Source of the DNA: Phallus indusiatus
Taxonomy: Eukaryota > Basidiomycota > Agaricomycetes > Phallales > Phallaceae
Assembly: GCA_027605045.1 (NCBI GenBank)
Contig: JAQFWX010000010.1
Coordinates: forward strand, 996,879-1,060,878
Direction: 5' to 3'
Length of the DNA: 64,000 nucleotides
Part shown: piece after piece, positions 22,095 through 33,553 of the stretch
How positions within the stretch are numbered: the stretch's first letter is position 1
How the letters are laid out: every line of letters starts with the position of its first letter
Notes under the pieces: generated by a model
Told to the model about the DNA's origin: nothing
Seen by the model: the letters and a program-made list of their open reading frames with translations, nothing else
The model's database searches: none
Made by a program: the position numbers and the translations under genes

Positions 22095-24573
22095 ATGGCC
22101 TCCCAAGTCAATCTGCAATATGCTTGTAAGCAATCCGCACTGCTAATCTGCCATTTTTCCGGTGTGTTTTAACGACTAGTTTTTTTCGTCTTTGCTTTAC
22201 AGTTCGGTCGCAAAAGCAGCTAGGCCTCGTCAGTGGTTTCTCGTCATATGACCCTGTGGAAGGTTTTCAGAAGCCAGAAGCTACCGCGAGAACATATGTA
22301 TACAGTCCGGATGGCAAGCTATTGGCGTATGCAGTCCCTACTGGGTTAGTCTTCAACTTCAAACTGTTCGCTGGTTTGATTAACCACTAACCGTATAACA
22401 GCGTGCTTATAGTCAACCCCACGGACGGCTCTGTTCTTCGCGAAATTCCTCTGCCAAACGTTATTGAACTGGGTTTTTCTCCAAAAGGTTCCTTTCTATC
22501 GACTTGGGAGCGACCGAGTACGTTACCATTCTAAAAATATTACATTCTTGATCCTGACCGAATCGCATCATGATCTCTTTTTGTCTACCCAGTCCGCTCC
22601 GAAGACAACAACACCCAACACAAAAACCTACGCATATTCTCAGTCCAATCAGGCGATGAGCTCTACGCTTTAACTCAAAAAAGTCAAGAGAACTGGAATT
22701 TGCAATACACGTCGTCCGAGTCGCATGCGGTGCGATTAGTTGGGTCTGAAATACAAGTCTTCAATCCGAGCGATTGGTCGAAAGGCGTCATTGACAAGCT
22801 TAGAATCGAGGGCTGTTCGACCATTTCCTTAGGCCCGGGCGCAAACCCCCACATCGCCGTATTCATCGCCGAGAAGAAAGGTGCACCTGCTATCATCCGG
22901 ATATACGGCTTGCTCAATCTCGCCGCATCCCCACCGACTTCACAAAAGACTTTTTATAAAGCGGATAGGGTCCAGATCAAATGGAATGCTTTGGGGACAC
23001 AGGTTCTCGTTCTCACTCAGACCGAGGTGGACAAGACCAACAAGAGCTATTATGGGGAGACTGGCTTGTATCTGCTCAGTGCCGCTGGTAACTTTGATTG
23101 CCGTGTAACTTTGGATAAAGAAGGGCCTATTTCGGATTTTACTTGGAGTCCTAACTCGAAAGAGTTTGGCGTGGTTTACGGATGTAGGTTTTTTGAGACG
23201 CATCTGAACATTATCCTCCGAGCACGCTCGCTTATCGTTCGTTCTCCTTTTTTAGATATGCCCGCTAAGGCAGTCCTATTCGATCAACGGGTTCGCACAT
23301 TATACGACTTTGGTTCAGGACCTATCAACTTCATTTCGTTCAACCCGCAAGCACGGCTCATCATTCTGGCCGGGTTTGGAAACTTGGCAGGCAAAGTCGA
23401 TTTATACGACCGTCGTTCTCTGACACGTGTTTGTTCTATCGATGCGCCCAATACGAGTTGGTGTGAATGGAGTCCGGATGGGAAGTTTTTGTTCACTGCG
23501 ACTCTTAGTCCGAGGTTACGCGTGGATAATGGGATTAAGATTTGGCATTGTACTGGACCGCTTATTCATATTCAGATGATTGACGAGTTGTATCAGGTTT
23601 GTTTATCGTTCGTCGTCGTCTCAAAGATTCCCTAACCTTTCTTTGCAGGCGTCGATCCGACCTATTCCACTAGAAGACTGCCCACCTTTCACAGACGGTC
23701 TACCAATGGCACCTGAACCATCTCCAGAAGCAAAAGAACACACAACAGCGAAACCAACAGCAGGAAAACCAGCGGGCGCGTATCGTCCACCTGGTGCACG
23801 AGGGCTTGCTGCGTCTTCGGTGTATAAACGGGAAGACGAAGGCGGGACACCACCACGTCCGGGTGGGGGTCGGTCAAATGGCAGTGGACATGGACATGGA
23901 AGTTCAGGAGGCGGTGGTGGCGGGCAGAGATATGTTCCGGGTGCAGCTCCTAATGGGACTGGCAATGATGGACGCGCGCCGCGTGGGAGACGGGGTGGTG
24001 GTGGGGCTAATCATGTTCCTGGCGCAGCTCCTCCCAATGGGAATGGCAATGCTGCTGGTACCGCAGTAGCATCGGCGGGTGGAGGTGGCGGGAACGGTGT
24101 TGATGGTAATAAAAAGAAGAAAAAGAAAAAGAAGAAGGATGGTAAAGATGGAGATGGAGGTGCTGTGGGTGATGCAGCTGCTGATGAAGTTGGTGGTGGT
24201 GCAGGAGAAGGTGGTGGTGCGGCTACACCCAAGTCGCCGAGCATTAAAAGTCCTACTGTCGTTGCTGCTATTGATATGCTGAGCGACAGCGTTCCTCCTA
24301 CACCTGCTGGAGAAACTGCACCTCTTGATCCTATCGCGAAGAAGATCCGGAATCTAAATAAGAAGGTGGGTGGTCAACGGACATCCTTTTGAAGCCGTTT
24401 GCAGGTTTTATATATGCTCACGGTTTTTATAATAGATCAAAGCAATAGAAGATCTTAAAGAAAAAACCAAGCGTGGAGAGCGTTTGGAAGCGACGCAGCT
24501 GAAGAAAATTGATACCGAGGCTGAAATTCGGAAGGAGCTTGATTCACTGCAAGCTCTCTCTCCTTCTGCTTAG
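22095..24573 (+). CDS. eIF2A: Eukaryotic translation initiation factor 2A
   Basis: Seven exons (22095-22125, 22203-22344, 22402-22517, 22593-23183, 23256-23596, 23649-24365, 24436-24573) give 691 residues with consistent phases. Residues of about 20-410 form the WD40-type propeller of eIF2A, with family hallmarks VYSPDGKLLAY, WSPNSKEFGVVYGYMPAK, NFISFNPQARLI and WCEWSPDGKFLFTAT. The C-terminal exon encodes the charged helix (IKAIEDLKEKTKRGERLE) typical of the family. The protein supports non-canonical initiator tRNA delivery at the ribosome; it is not part of the eIF2 trimer. Odd: a low-complexity insert at about residues 480-620, with Gly/Asn/Pro runs, two VPGAAPxNG units and a nine- or ten-Lys run. 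It is a good single-copy landmark between two blocks of accessory genes. Confidence 0.96.
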
Positions 24574-25814
24574 GTTAGTAACTGTGATTCTGTGCGATTG
24601 TGGATGGGATCTTCTCTTCTACCATTAGTACGTTTTTGGAAGGGGGCATTAGGTTGATGATATCTCATATACTCATTATATATATACACTGACACCACAA
24701 GTTTTCCGTATCATACATACATGGATTATTACGATTTGTTATGCTAACCCTCTGACACGTTTTAAAATATACGGGATACGATTTTCATTGGTTGCTTGGT
24801 CGCCGGACTCGGCATATGAAACCCCGCTTACGAAGCGAAAATAAGCCAATGGCTTTAGAATTTTTCCCTCCAGTCTGTATGACTTTCGCTAGGACGTATG
24901 TCATTCGAGGTTGAAGATAAAGACGCGACTCTCATGATGATAACAAGACCAATACATCAAATACGTAAAACTGCCGCGAAGTCGCCATTATACTTATGAA
25001 GAACGTAGCTGGATATAGACATGGCATTAGCCTTAAGACACCGTGAGTTCTCACTATCTTAATTTATTTGGTTGACATACATAGGAACATTAATAGACTA
25101 GATCTTTCCAATCATGACATTGATACCCCTGACTGATATGGCGAAGAGAGTATATGGCCGAATCTTTGTTGGTTCAGCAGTATATTACCTTGGGAAAGAA
25201 CCACGAGAAATTGCAGGTCGTTGTATGTAAAGTTTTAGGGAAGTTCGGTTAGGCGTGGATTCAAGTTAACGGATGTAAGAATTCTCCGTCATGTTCTTTG
25301 AATATCAAGAAGTTCAAATCATATTCTAGGGATTCAGCGAACCGGTGTACATCACAGTCTGGTTTACACATCAAATTAAACATCGGTGACGTGAGTTTTG
25401 ATACGAGGGCTTAAGTCGAACATCAGTCAAATATCGTTTCGAAAACATAGGAAATCGATAAAAAAAATCTATCCCTTCGGCTTGGCTTATGGATGTGAGT
25501 TCTAACAAAGGTGGTGTTCCCCGCAGCTAGAGACGAAAGTCAAGGACATTCAGTGCTTGGAAGGTTCTTCAATATATCAAGACTGAGTTTGAGATTCTAT
25601 TTTAGGCGGTAAACATTGAATTGAGGAAGTCCGATGTGATGTCGCGAAGAAAGCACCCTCAGGCTCTCACATGACGAAGATGCTAGCGCATATCTTCAGA
25701 AGTCGGTAAGACATAAACTGAACCTCCGAAATGTGTGAAAGTTCTCTTCCATTGCTATAAATACATACATACATATCTGTGCCTACGTCGAGAACAAGGC
25801 CTCTTCAACAAGCT
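24574..25814. other. Intergenic, eIF2A 3' flank and P450-6 promoter
   Basis: About 1.2 kb. No supported gene; AT-rich with short TATA runs at about 24680. The last 100 bp carry the P450-6 promoter. Confidence 0.5.
25756..25763 (+). promoter_or_regulatory. TATA box of P450-6
   Basis: TATAAATA about 52-59 bp upstream of the first ATG, followed by ACAT repeats. Same core and spacing as in the minus-strand array. Confidence 0.6.
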
Positions 25815-27951
25815 ATGATGCCTCTGTCGGCCGTGGATGTCGTCATCACTTCTATAGGCCTCTCTATATCTGCTTTCCTTTATTTTACCACTATCCGCGT
25901 TCCGAAAGGTTCGTATCTACTTCGTCTATTTTCTCCACCTCATCTCATTGATCTTCTCGTACACAGGTCTCCGACTGCCACCCGGTCCACCGAGGCATCC
26001 TATATGGGGCAATCTGAGAGACTTTCCGTTGGGAATTTTGGAATACAGAGTATACGAGAAATGGGCCCGACAATATGGTACTAAAAACCTCACTCGTTTA
26101 TATCATTAAATGTAACATTATCCAATTAGGCGACCTCGTATACTTCAATATATTGGGCCAGTCGCTTCTCCTTGTCAACTCGGCAGACTTGCAATATGAA
26201 TTATTCAACCAAAGAGGCCTTACATGTTCGGATAGGCCCAGAACAACAATGCTCCAAGATCTGTAAATCTTTTTCTTTTTTTCTTGATCGATGAAACCCA
26301 GAATAATTGCACAATATAGAACGCGTATTGGTAAATCCATCGTCGTGTTGCTGGACTATGGCGAACAATGGACTCAACACCGCGCAATGCTGCATAATGT
26401 GTTGTCGCCCAAAAGCATTCTTTCGTATCGTCCCACTTTAGAGGCTACTTCGAGGTTCATTTCCATCATTAATTCACACCGTTCTCGCCTGATTTTCCTC
26501 GTTAGAGATTTCGCACAGCGTCTAATTGCTCAACCCATAAACGATTTAAAGTTTGCTAGAGGTGTATTTGGAGGATTTATTTTGCAGGTATGGTTTTATA
26601 TCGAAGATTAACAGCTGACCTGATTTATCAAATTAAGACCACGTATGGCATGGATGTGTTACCAGAAAATGACCCCAATGTGATACTCGCAGAGAAATTC
26701 ATACACCAGTTCAGTCAGGCATTGGTACCTGGAGCTCACCTGGTTGATAGTATCCCAATAAGTAAGCAAAATGATATAAATTTACCTGTGAGTTTCCGGT
26801 GTGACATACGACAGTGAAATACCTTCCATCTTGGCTTCCCGGCCTGAAGTTTCCAAAAGTAGCTGAGGAATTAGACAAACGCTTTGAAGATATGATGAAC
26901 ATTCCATATGAATATGTCAAAAATGCTTTCGTAAATTTCTTTTCTCTGTGTATGATTTTCTATATTCAACAAATCGATAGGATCAAGGAACGTACAAACC
27001 CTCCTTTGTATCCAGCTACCTGGAAGATCTGGTCAATAATCCTAATTCATCGGATTATGACGAAGAAACCATTCGTCAAGTAGCGGTAGCCCTTTATACA
27101 GCTGGAATTGACTCGGTAGACATCTCTTGTTTGTTTTAATGAGCTTGCTAACCGGAGCTGAATCTTTCTAGTTAGATACTCAGATCCGCTTATTTTTCCT
27201 AGCAATGGCGCTTTATCCAGATGTGCAGAAAAAAGCTCAAGAAGAGCTGGATAGAGTGATTGGCAGGGATAGTCTGCCCTTGATTGCCGATTTGTCGAAA
27301 CTTCCTTATGTAGCTGCACTCTGCAGTGAATCATTCCGATGGCATCCTACCGCACCGATGTCTTTACCGCATCAGATAAAAGCGACGGATACAACAATAA
27401 ATGGATATTATATACCTAAAGGAACTATTTGTTTGGGAAACACTTGGTAAACGCGGCATGTTTATTGTTGTTTAACAATACTTATCTACCTGTCTAGGTT
27501 TTGTTTCCGCTCGGAGAAAGAGTACGGGCCTAAAACTGATGAGTTCAGGCCCGAAAGATTTCTGGATGGGAGTGCCAAAATGAGACCAGATGCTGCGTTT
27601 GGATATGGAAGACGGTATGACTGGTGTATTATATCGAGACATAAATCTAAAACGTGTTTTCGTTTCTCTTTCCTCGCTTGGTATTTTTAGCATATGTCCT
27701 GGTAAACATATGGCGGAAGGTTTTATTGCCATTGTTATCGCGACTGTTTTACATGTCGCAAATATCTCTGTCCTTAAGGATGAACCGCTGTCCAGCATAA
27801 TTGACAATCATGAATTTACTCCTGGAGTTGTCAAGTAAGTAGTTTTATAATTCATGGCTTGAACTTGTTACTTTTGTTTTCCCTTAGACGCCCGCGAGAC
27901 TTCAGATGTAGAATCGATGTACGGCGGGGTGCTGAGAACCTGTTGGGGTAA
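25815..27951 (+). CDS. Cytochrome P450 (P450-6), inverted outlier of the array
   Basis: Twelve exons (25815-25908, 25967-26077, 26130-26262, 26320-26454, 26506-26587, 26638-26761, 26815-26930, 26981-27115, 27172-27446, 27498-27614, 27691-27834, 27888-27951) give 509 residues, every junction in phase. N-terminal anchor, RLPPGPPRHPIWGN, TAGIDS (I-helix, Ser where the array has Thr), ESFR (ExxR), FRPERF and heme loop FGYGRRICPG split by intron 10. Exon borders are those of the minus-strand paralogues, so the gene belongs to the same family. It lies on the other strand beyond the lyase and eIF2A, which implies an inversion or a dispersed duplication. Substrate unknown. Confidence 0.96.
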
Positions 27952-28614
27952 CTTATATTTTATAAGCCTCCCTTTCAATTACCTATCAAAGTACTACTTT
28001 GAAAGAAATACCTAAGTACTGTAAGATATACATATGGCTACATATCTCACTTGGTAGCATCACCATCTAGCGATTATTCTTAAACTGCTAACACGGAGTG
28101 TGTTTCAACGGAACCAAAATGTAAATTCGTGAAACAGTTTAGAATTGCATACTAATTAAACAGGTGAGGGTCGCGGGCCCGGCGACGAGTCTATACAAAA
28201 CGATAATAAACGTCCGCAAAAAAAAGATGCACCGTCATTTATAAATTATGGCCATGCCATTTTGAGTCACCAATTCAGCTTTTTTTAAAACACGATGATT
28301 CTCCTTTTATTCCGTATTTCAGTTAATTTTCTCGCTCTCTTGTCAAAATCACACTTAGTCACCATTCCAATTTCCCGGAAATCTCGCGAACAATTTATAT
28401 ATAAAGCTTTTTTTAGCTTACTAAAATAACAACTATTTATTCTTTCTTTCAGCACACATCCACTGACAACCTCTTTTTTGCGTACTCCTGATGCGCGCTC
28501 TTCAATGGCCGCTTACCGACAGTTGCATATATATGCACGCGGCTGACAACTTCGCTATTGAGTCAAGTTTGAACTATATCCACTGTTATCTCCGCCACCA
28601 TGCAAATCTTTTTT
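27952..28614. other. Intergenic, no gene seen
   Basis: AT-rich with several homopolymer A/T runs; no frame worth calling. Confidence 0.5.
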
Positions 28615-28950
28615 CCAGACACTTACTGAGGAATCCTTCGCTCTTGAGGTTGAAAGTTTGGATTCTGTGGGTAATATTTAATCAGAAATACAAGATACAA
28701 GCCTAGGGTGAGCTATTTGAATAGATCGGAATAAGTTTGACTAGGTCAGTCAGCACCGTACCAACTCTTCTCACTGTTCAAGATTACATCCGAAGTGACT
28801 GGGACTAAACTAAATATATAGAGTGATTATGGGAATCTTTACTATCCAGACTTCCGCTGGAGAGTCCTTCGCTCTCGAGGCTGAAAGTTTGTATGATGTT
28901 GGCAATATCAAATAAAAAATAAAAGAAACAAGAGGTGAGATATGTGAATA
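28615..28950. repeat. Diverged direct repeat, two units
   Basis: Unit 1 (about 28615-28730) and unit 2 (about 28845-28950) share the order CCAGACTT, GAGTCCTTCGCTCT, GAGG.TGAAAGTTTG, then a poly-A-rich part and a TGAATA part. They are roughly 230 bp apart and too diverged to be recent. No coding frame is shared. Confidence 0.6.
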
Positions 28951-29107
28951 AATCAAAATTCCCAAGATTGACGTATACGCACAGCATTGTCGTCAGTCAG
29001 CATCGTACGAGCTCTTTTAAATGTTTGGGATTAAGTCTGACAGTATCCTTCATGTCTAGTATTCAACGGCCGCCAACTGGACGACAGCTGTACCCTTTCA
29101 GATTACT

Positions 29108-29570
29108 TTGTTAGGAAAGAATCTATCCTCCAACTCAGTAAGCAACAAGCCATTTTCACGTTCTTGTTCCATTATTCTTATCTATAGTACAGTTCTCTGT
29201 CTCTCGGGTGGAGGATACCCACAATATATACTAACGAAAGCCGACGCACTAAATAATGAGCACGAAACCTATGAAAGCAAGTTCTATCCGCTTTATAATA
29301 AGATACTGAACTACTGGTTTCCATCGATGAAGGGTACGATGTGGCTCCACAGTGGACTTTTCCGGAGTGGTGGATTGTGCCATTACATTATTCGCCATCG
29401 AGTATGATCAACGTCCTTTGCTTCTGATCGAGATCAAACCCCTGTCGGGTTTTACACAGATTCCGCACGAGGAGCTAATGGATTCAATAAAATGAAGGAG
29501 ATCGTTAAGAATATCATAGAGCAAGTAGGACAAACGGACGAGCCGGTAGCAGGACCCTCTTCCTGACTAG
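29108..29570 (+). pseudogene. Degenerate PD-(D/E)XK-nuclease-fold protein, fungal family
   Basis: The first frame (29108-29404) contains ESKFYPLYNKILNYWFPS. A second frame, from about 29360, continues with VDCAITLFAIEYDQRPLLLI followed by EIK. The D..x..E-x-K pattern with an RPLLLIEIKP strand is what I know from a widespread agaricomycete family of restriction-endonuclease-like fold. At least one frameshift (about 29300-29360) and a TGA near 29496 separate the pieces. After the stop a third frame keeps a helix. No intron with plausible GT-AG ends joins them. I call it a broken copy; the family call is from memory. Confidence 0.6.
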
Positions 29571-30755
29571 CAAATTCTTCATTATTGCCTCCAATAATTT
29601 TTTTTAATTGGCTCAATTCATAACGGGGTAAAATTTTATTTTTGTCGAATTTAAAGTGCGCATTAAATGTAGACGAATTCCGAATTCTGTTTCTAAGCGT
29701 GTATTAAATGTACTGTCAATACAATAAATGCAAAGTCTAAAGCTACTTTACAATTTACTACTTGTGGACGGCGGTATATATACCAATGTCGAGCTGAACC
29801 AACTTGAGACGTTAGAATCTCCGCCGGATTCAATAGTTCACCGGTGAAACTTTTACTCAGCATATGGAAAGTTAGAACCATTGAGTAGTAATCTGTACAA
29901 GCTTACAGCTATCATAGACTCATATCACCTCAGAAGAAGAATTCACCCGTCTGTTCGTTCAGGTTTTACAGCGTCTAGACGAGCTCGGTCCCACAAACCA
30001 AAAGTGGACGACCTGTAAGGAGTGTTATATGTTACTAGCTTATACTGCCCTTCAAAAAATGGTTGAGTTGATCATCAAAAGTTATGTTTGTTATGTTTAT
30101 TAATTCTTCTATCCCTTACTGTTTCCTGTATGCCGGCTCCAGTTCTTAATGTTCAACTCTTTATTACCCAATGATGTGAATTCTGTAAAGTTCGATTTTG
30201 TAGCGAAAAAAATATAAAACTTCTATTTGATATTTTTACACGTATAGGCTAGCGCTGCTTCCACCACCAGGCGAACATATTCCGAGCGCAGATACAACCA
30301 TGATTGTCAACATCGATAATTGCTGAATAAGAAGTCGTTTTCTAATTGCACCGTCGTCTAGCTCTTCGTCGCCTGAAAACATTGGGAGTTTAAAGACTCT
30401 GTAAGAAGGGAAATGCTAAATCATAGAGAGCTAGAAAAACTGAAGCAACGAAAATCAAACGAAAATAGGGAAAAAAGGGGTGGCAGGATTACTAAGCAGG
30501 TTTTGGACTCCGTTCACATCCTGGATGACTCCACGCCGCTTTCCTTTGAACAAGAATCACGGTCCGTGATAACATCGAGGAATTTTCCCCCGAGGACAAA
30601 GATAGAGTGCTGGAGGATGATCTAGTAGAAGAGGCACGCGCCTCATCAATTGGACCAAAAACTTCTCACTCCTCAAGCTTTCTTGATCTCTCGTAAATGA
30701 TTATGCAGCTCGTTTTCACACACAACATCTCCTGACTTTTCTGTTTTCCTTATAC
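29571..30755. other. Intergenic, no firm gene
   Basis: Contains a plus frame of 70 codons (30413-30625), Lys/Glu/Arg-rich and with no known motif, possibly a decayed exon. The last 100 bp are the FMO-1 promoter. Confidence 0.4.
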
Positions 30756-32836
30756 ATGGTCAACGTGGACGCAAATGCGGTTGTGCATCGATGGCTCAAA
30801 GCTCTCGACGAAGCTGTTGTGAACGCGGATATTGAAGCTTTCGTAGCCTTGTTTCTACCTGACGGCTGGCTTCGGGATAATCTCATATTCACGTGGAATC
30901 ACCGTTCGCTAGATGGTCAAGACGCTATCAAGGCTTTCTTATCTCATTTTGATGAGCAGTCCCGTCCTAACGAAACACGACTATTAAGGGCCAAAATTAG
31001 CAATGTTCGGCTCAAACCTCTGTATGGCATTGTTCCTCAGGTGACGCCTCATCAATTGATGGAAGGAACGTTTACGTTTGAGACCCCGATATTTCTCGGG
31101 AAAGGCTATGTGCTCTTGAAGGCTGACCCTACCGACGAGAACGCTTGGAAGGCGTTTTCGCTTTATGTTGCTGCTACCGATTTGAAGGGACATGAAGAGG
31201 ACGGGACCCCCATTGGGTACTATGGTAATCACGCGAAGACGTGGCAACAGATCTTGGAAGAAGAGAGACGAAAAATTGAAGAAGATCCTCATGTTGTTGT
31301 TTGTACGTAATGTTTTTTGTGTCGATGTGTCTATCTAAATTGACGTCGTAACAGTGGGAGCAGGTCATAATGGTTTAAATGTTGGAGCCCGATTCCGCCA
31401 GATGAGGATTCCTACCCTTTTGCTCGACAAATTCCATCGCGTCGGAGATGTCTGGCGTAATCGGTATCCAAGTCTGACATTACACACCCCAAATCCTCAT
31501 CACGCAAGTAAGTCTAGCCTTTGCAGTATCGTCCACAGCATGTTGACTTTTTTTAGTGCTTTACACACGACCTCCGTTGAACTGGCCAAAGTTCACACCA
31601 AGAGACAAGGTAGTACATATGCTAGAGCAATATGCTACCAACCAGGAGTTGGTCATTTGGCACCGTTCTACTATTCTTCCTAACCCAATCTATGACTCTG
31701 TCACCAAACGGTGGACCATTAAAGTCCTCAAAGATGGTGAGAAGATTACATTACGACCCTATCACATCGTATTGGCCGTTGGATTTTTCGGACCGCGATA
31801 CGTGCCTGATCTTCCCGGAGTGGACCTCTTCAAAGGGGATCATTATCACGCTGAAGAGTTCAAAGGACCCGAGCATTACAGAGGCAAAAATGTCATTGTC
31901 GTCGGGGCTGCACAAACAGCCTCGGACATTTGCCTTGACTTGGTCTTGCATGATGCTGGTTCCGTGACCATGGTACAGCGATCCAGCACTTTAGTCGTGT
32001 CAATAGACTTGACAAATAGAAACCTGGACAATCTCTATCCAATTGGTGGTGACCCTAGTACCGGCGATCTCCGTTCTTCGGGTTTACCCGTTGGTTTGCT
32101 CAAGAAAATGGCGATTGCTGGGAAAGATGCGCGTGTGGCTGAACAAAAGCAGATGCTCGATGGGTTGGTAAAGGCGGGATTGAAAATTAATGAAGGAGAT
32201 GAGGGTGGAGGGTTTCCTGTTCAGTTGTATGCTACTGGAAACAGTAAGTCGCTTTCTGTAATTGCGCCAGGAAGTTCTTTTTGATAAATCATCACAGAAT
32301 TCTGTACGTAGTTTCCACCAATCCGCCCTGGACTTTCCGGTTGATATCGCTTTTGCAGGGGTAGATATAGGAGCGGCAGATTATGTTATCAATGGGCGAA
32401 TAAAGGTTAAACAAGGCGAACCAGAACGTTTTGTTGAGAATGGACTGGTGTTTAAAGATGGAACCTTTCTCGAAGCCGACGCTGTCATATTTGGGACCGG
32501 ATATTACCCCGTACAACATTCTCTTATCCCTATTTTCGGAAAGGAGATCAGTGAACGAATCTCACCCGCCTGGGGATTAGATGAAGAGGGTGAGATGATT
32601 AGAAATTTTAGACCGTGTGGACATCCAGGAGTACGTTGAGTTTTAATTTCATTTCAATGATATTGCTCACAAGGATGAAGTTGTGGTGGGCCTCAGGAGG
32701 ATTTAATACTTCTCGGTATTATTCAAAATCGCTCGTAAGCCGCTGTTACTAAAATTAAGTAAAAAGAATTGTTTAAATGATCGATTATTAGGCCATTCAA
32801 ATCAAGGCACGAGAATTAGGTCTTGTCAAAGACTGA
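30756..32836 (+). CDS. Flavin-containing monooxygenase with NTF2/SnoaL-like N-terminal domain (FMO-1)
   Basis: Seven exons (30756-31302, 31355-31507, 31557-32243, 32298-32303, 32359-32630, 32681-32734, 32792-32836) give 587 residues in phase. Residues 1-180 resemble an NTF2/SnoaL-like cone domain (LFLPDGWLRDNL). The FAD Rossmann motif GAGHNGLNVG is at about residue 184. FKGDHYHAEEF fits the FMO-type FxGxxxHxxx(Y/F) signature. The NADPH site VVGAAQTASD is at about 345 and the FGTGY motif at about 508. Predicted NADPH/O2-dependent oxygenation of a small substrate, in the cytosol since no anchor is seen. Exon 4 is only 6 nt (AATTCT). Tandem paralogue of FMO-2, same strand, about 720 bp apart. 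Confidence 0.93.
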
Positions 32837-33553
32837 TAGAGAAGGAACGTGTTTTCAGAAGTGAAGTCCAAGTTTTATTACGTTTGTTCGCGCAGTATTG
32901 CTTAAACGTGTCTTTCTGTATTTCATTTCATATTACTTGAATACAATTATCTCCGGTTTCCGCTCATCCTACGTCATATCAGTGTGCGGACCTGACTGTG
33001 CATTTGAACAAGCTCAATTTTGGAATTTTGGAGAAAGGAATGCGTGTAAGGTATACCCCATGGGATGGACGGCTAGAGGGAGTTGACTAATAATCATCAT
33101 AGTCGTGTTAACGCTTAACAGCCTTCTACCTAGAACAAGCCCCCTGATCAAATATGGGCTTCAAGTCAAGTTGATTTGCTTCAAATACGCAAGACACTGT
33201 TTCACCTTGTTCTTCAATCATATTAGCAAAATGGAGCCATAAAGCATTACGCGTATCTGTGTGTAACCGGCATCTAATAGAACCAGTTCAACTATTGGAT
33301 AGGCTACAATATTTATCCATGGTTACTGGGCCTGGCGCCAGGGAACCGCGTAAACATCGGGAAGTACTGACTAAGCAGTTCTACCACCAATCGAAATCCG
33401 ACATTTCTATTCTCTTCACTGGAATCACCTCAGTAATATAACTGTATATAAGAAGCATTCTCATGACGGACCTGAAGACGGACACTGCCCTGACTTCTCT
33501 GATTCAGACTTCTCACATACACACATTCATACATCCGCACAAGATAACACCCA
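32837..33553. other. Intergenic, between the FMO paralogues
   Basis: About 720 bp without a supported gene. It holds the FMO-1 3' UTR and the FMO-2 promoter; TATATAAGA occurs at about 33444-33452, some 100 bp ahead of the FMO-2 ATG. Confidence 0.5.

Noticed and set aside
22684..24244. Several minus and alternative plus frames over eIF2A
   Set aside because: Shadows of the eIF2A exons and their GC/repeat-rich insert; no independent start or intron signals.
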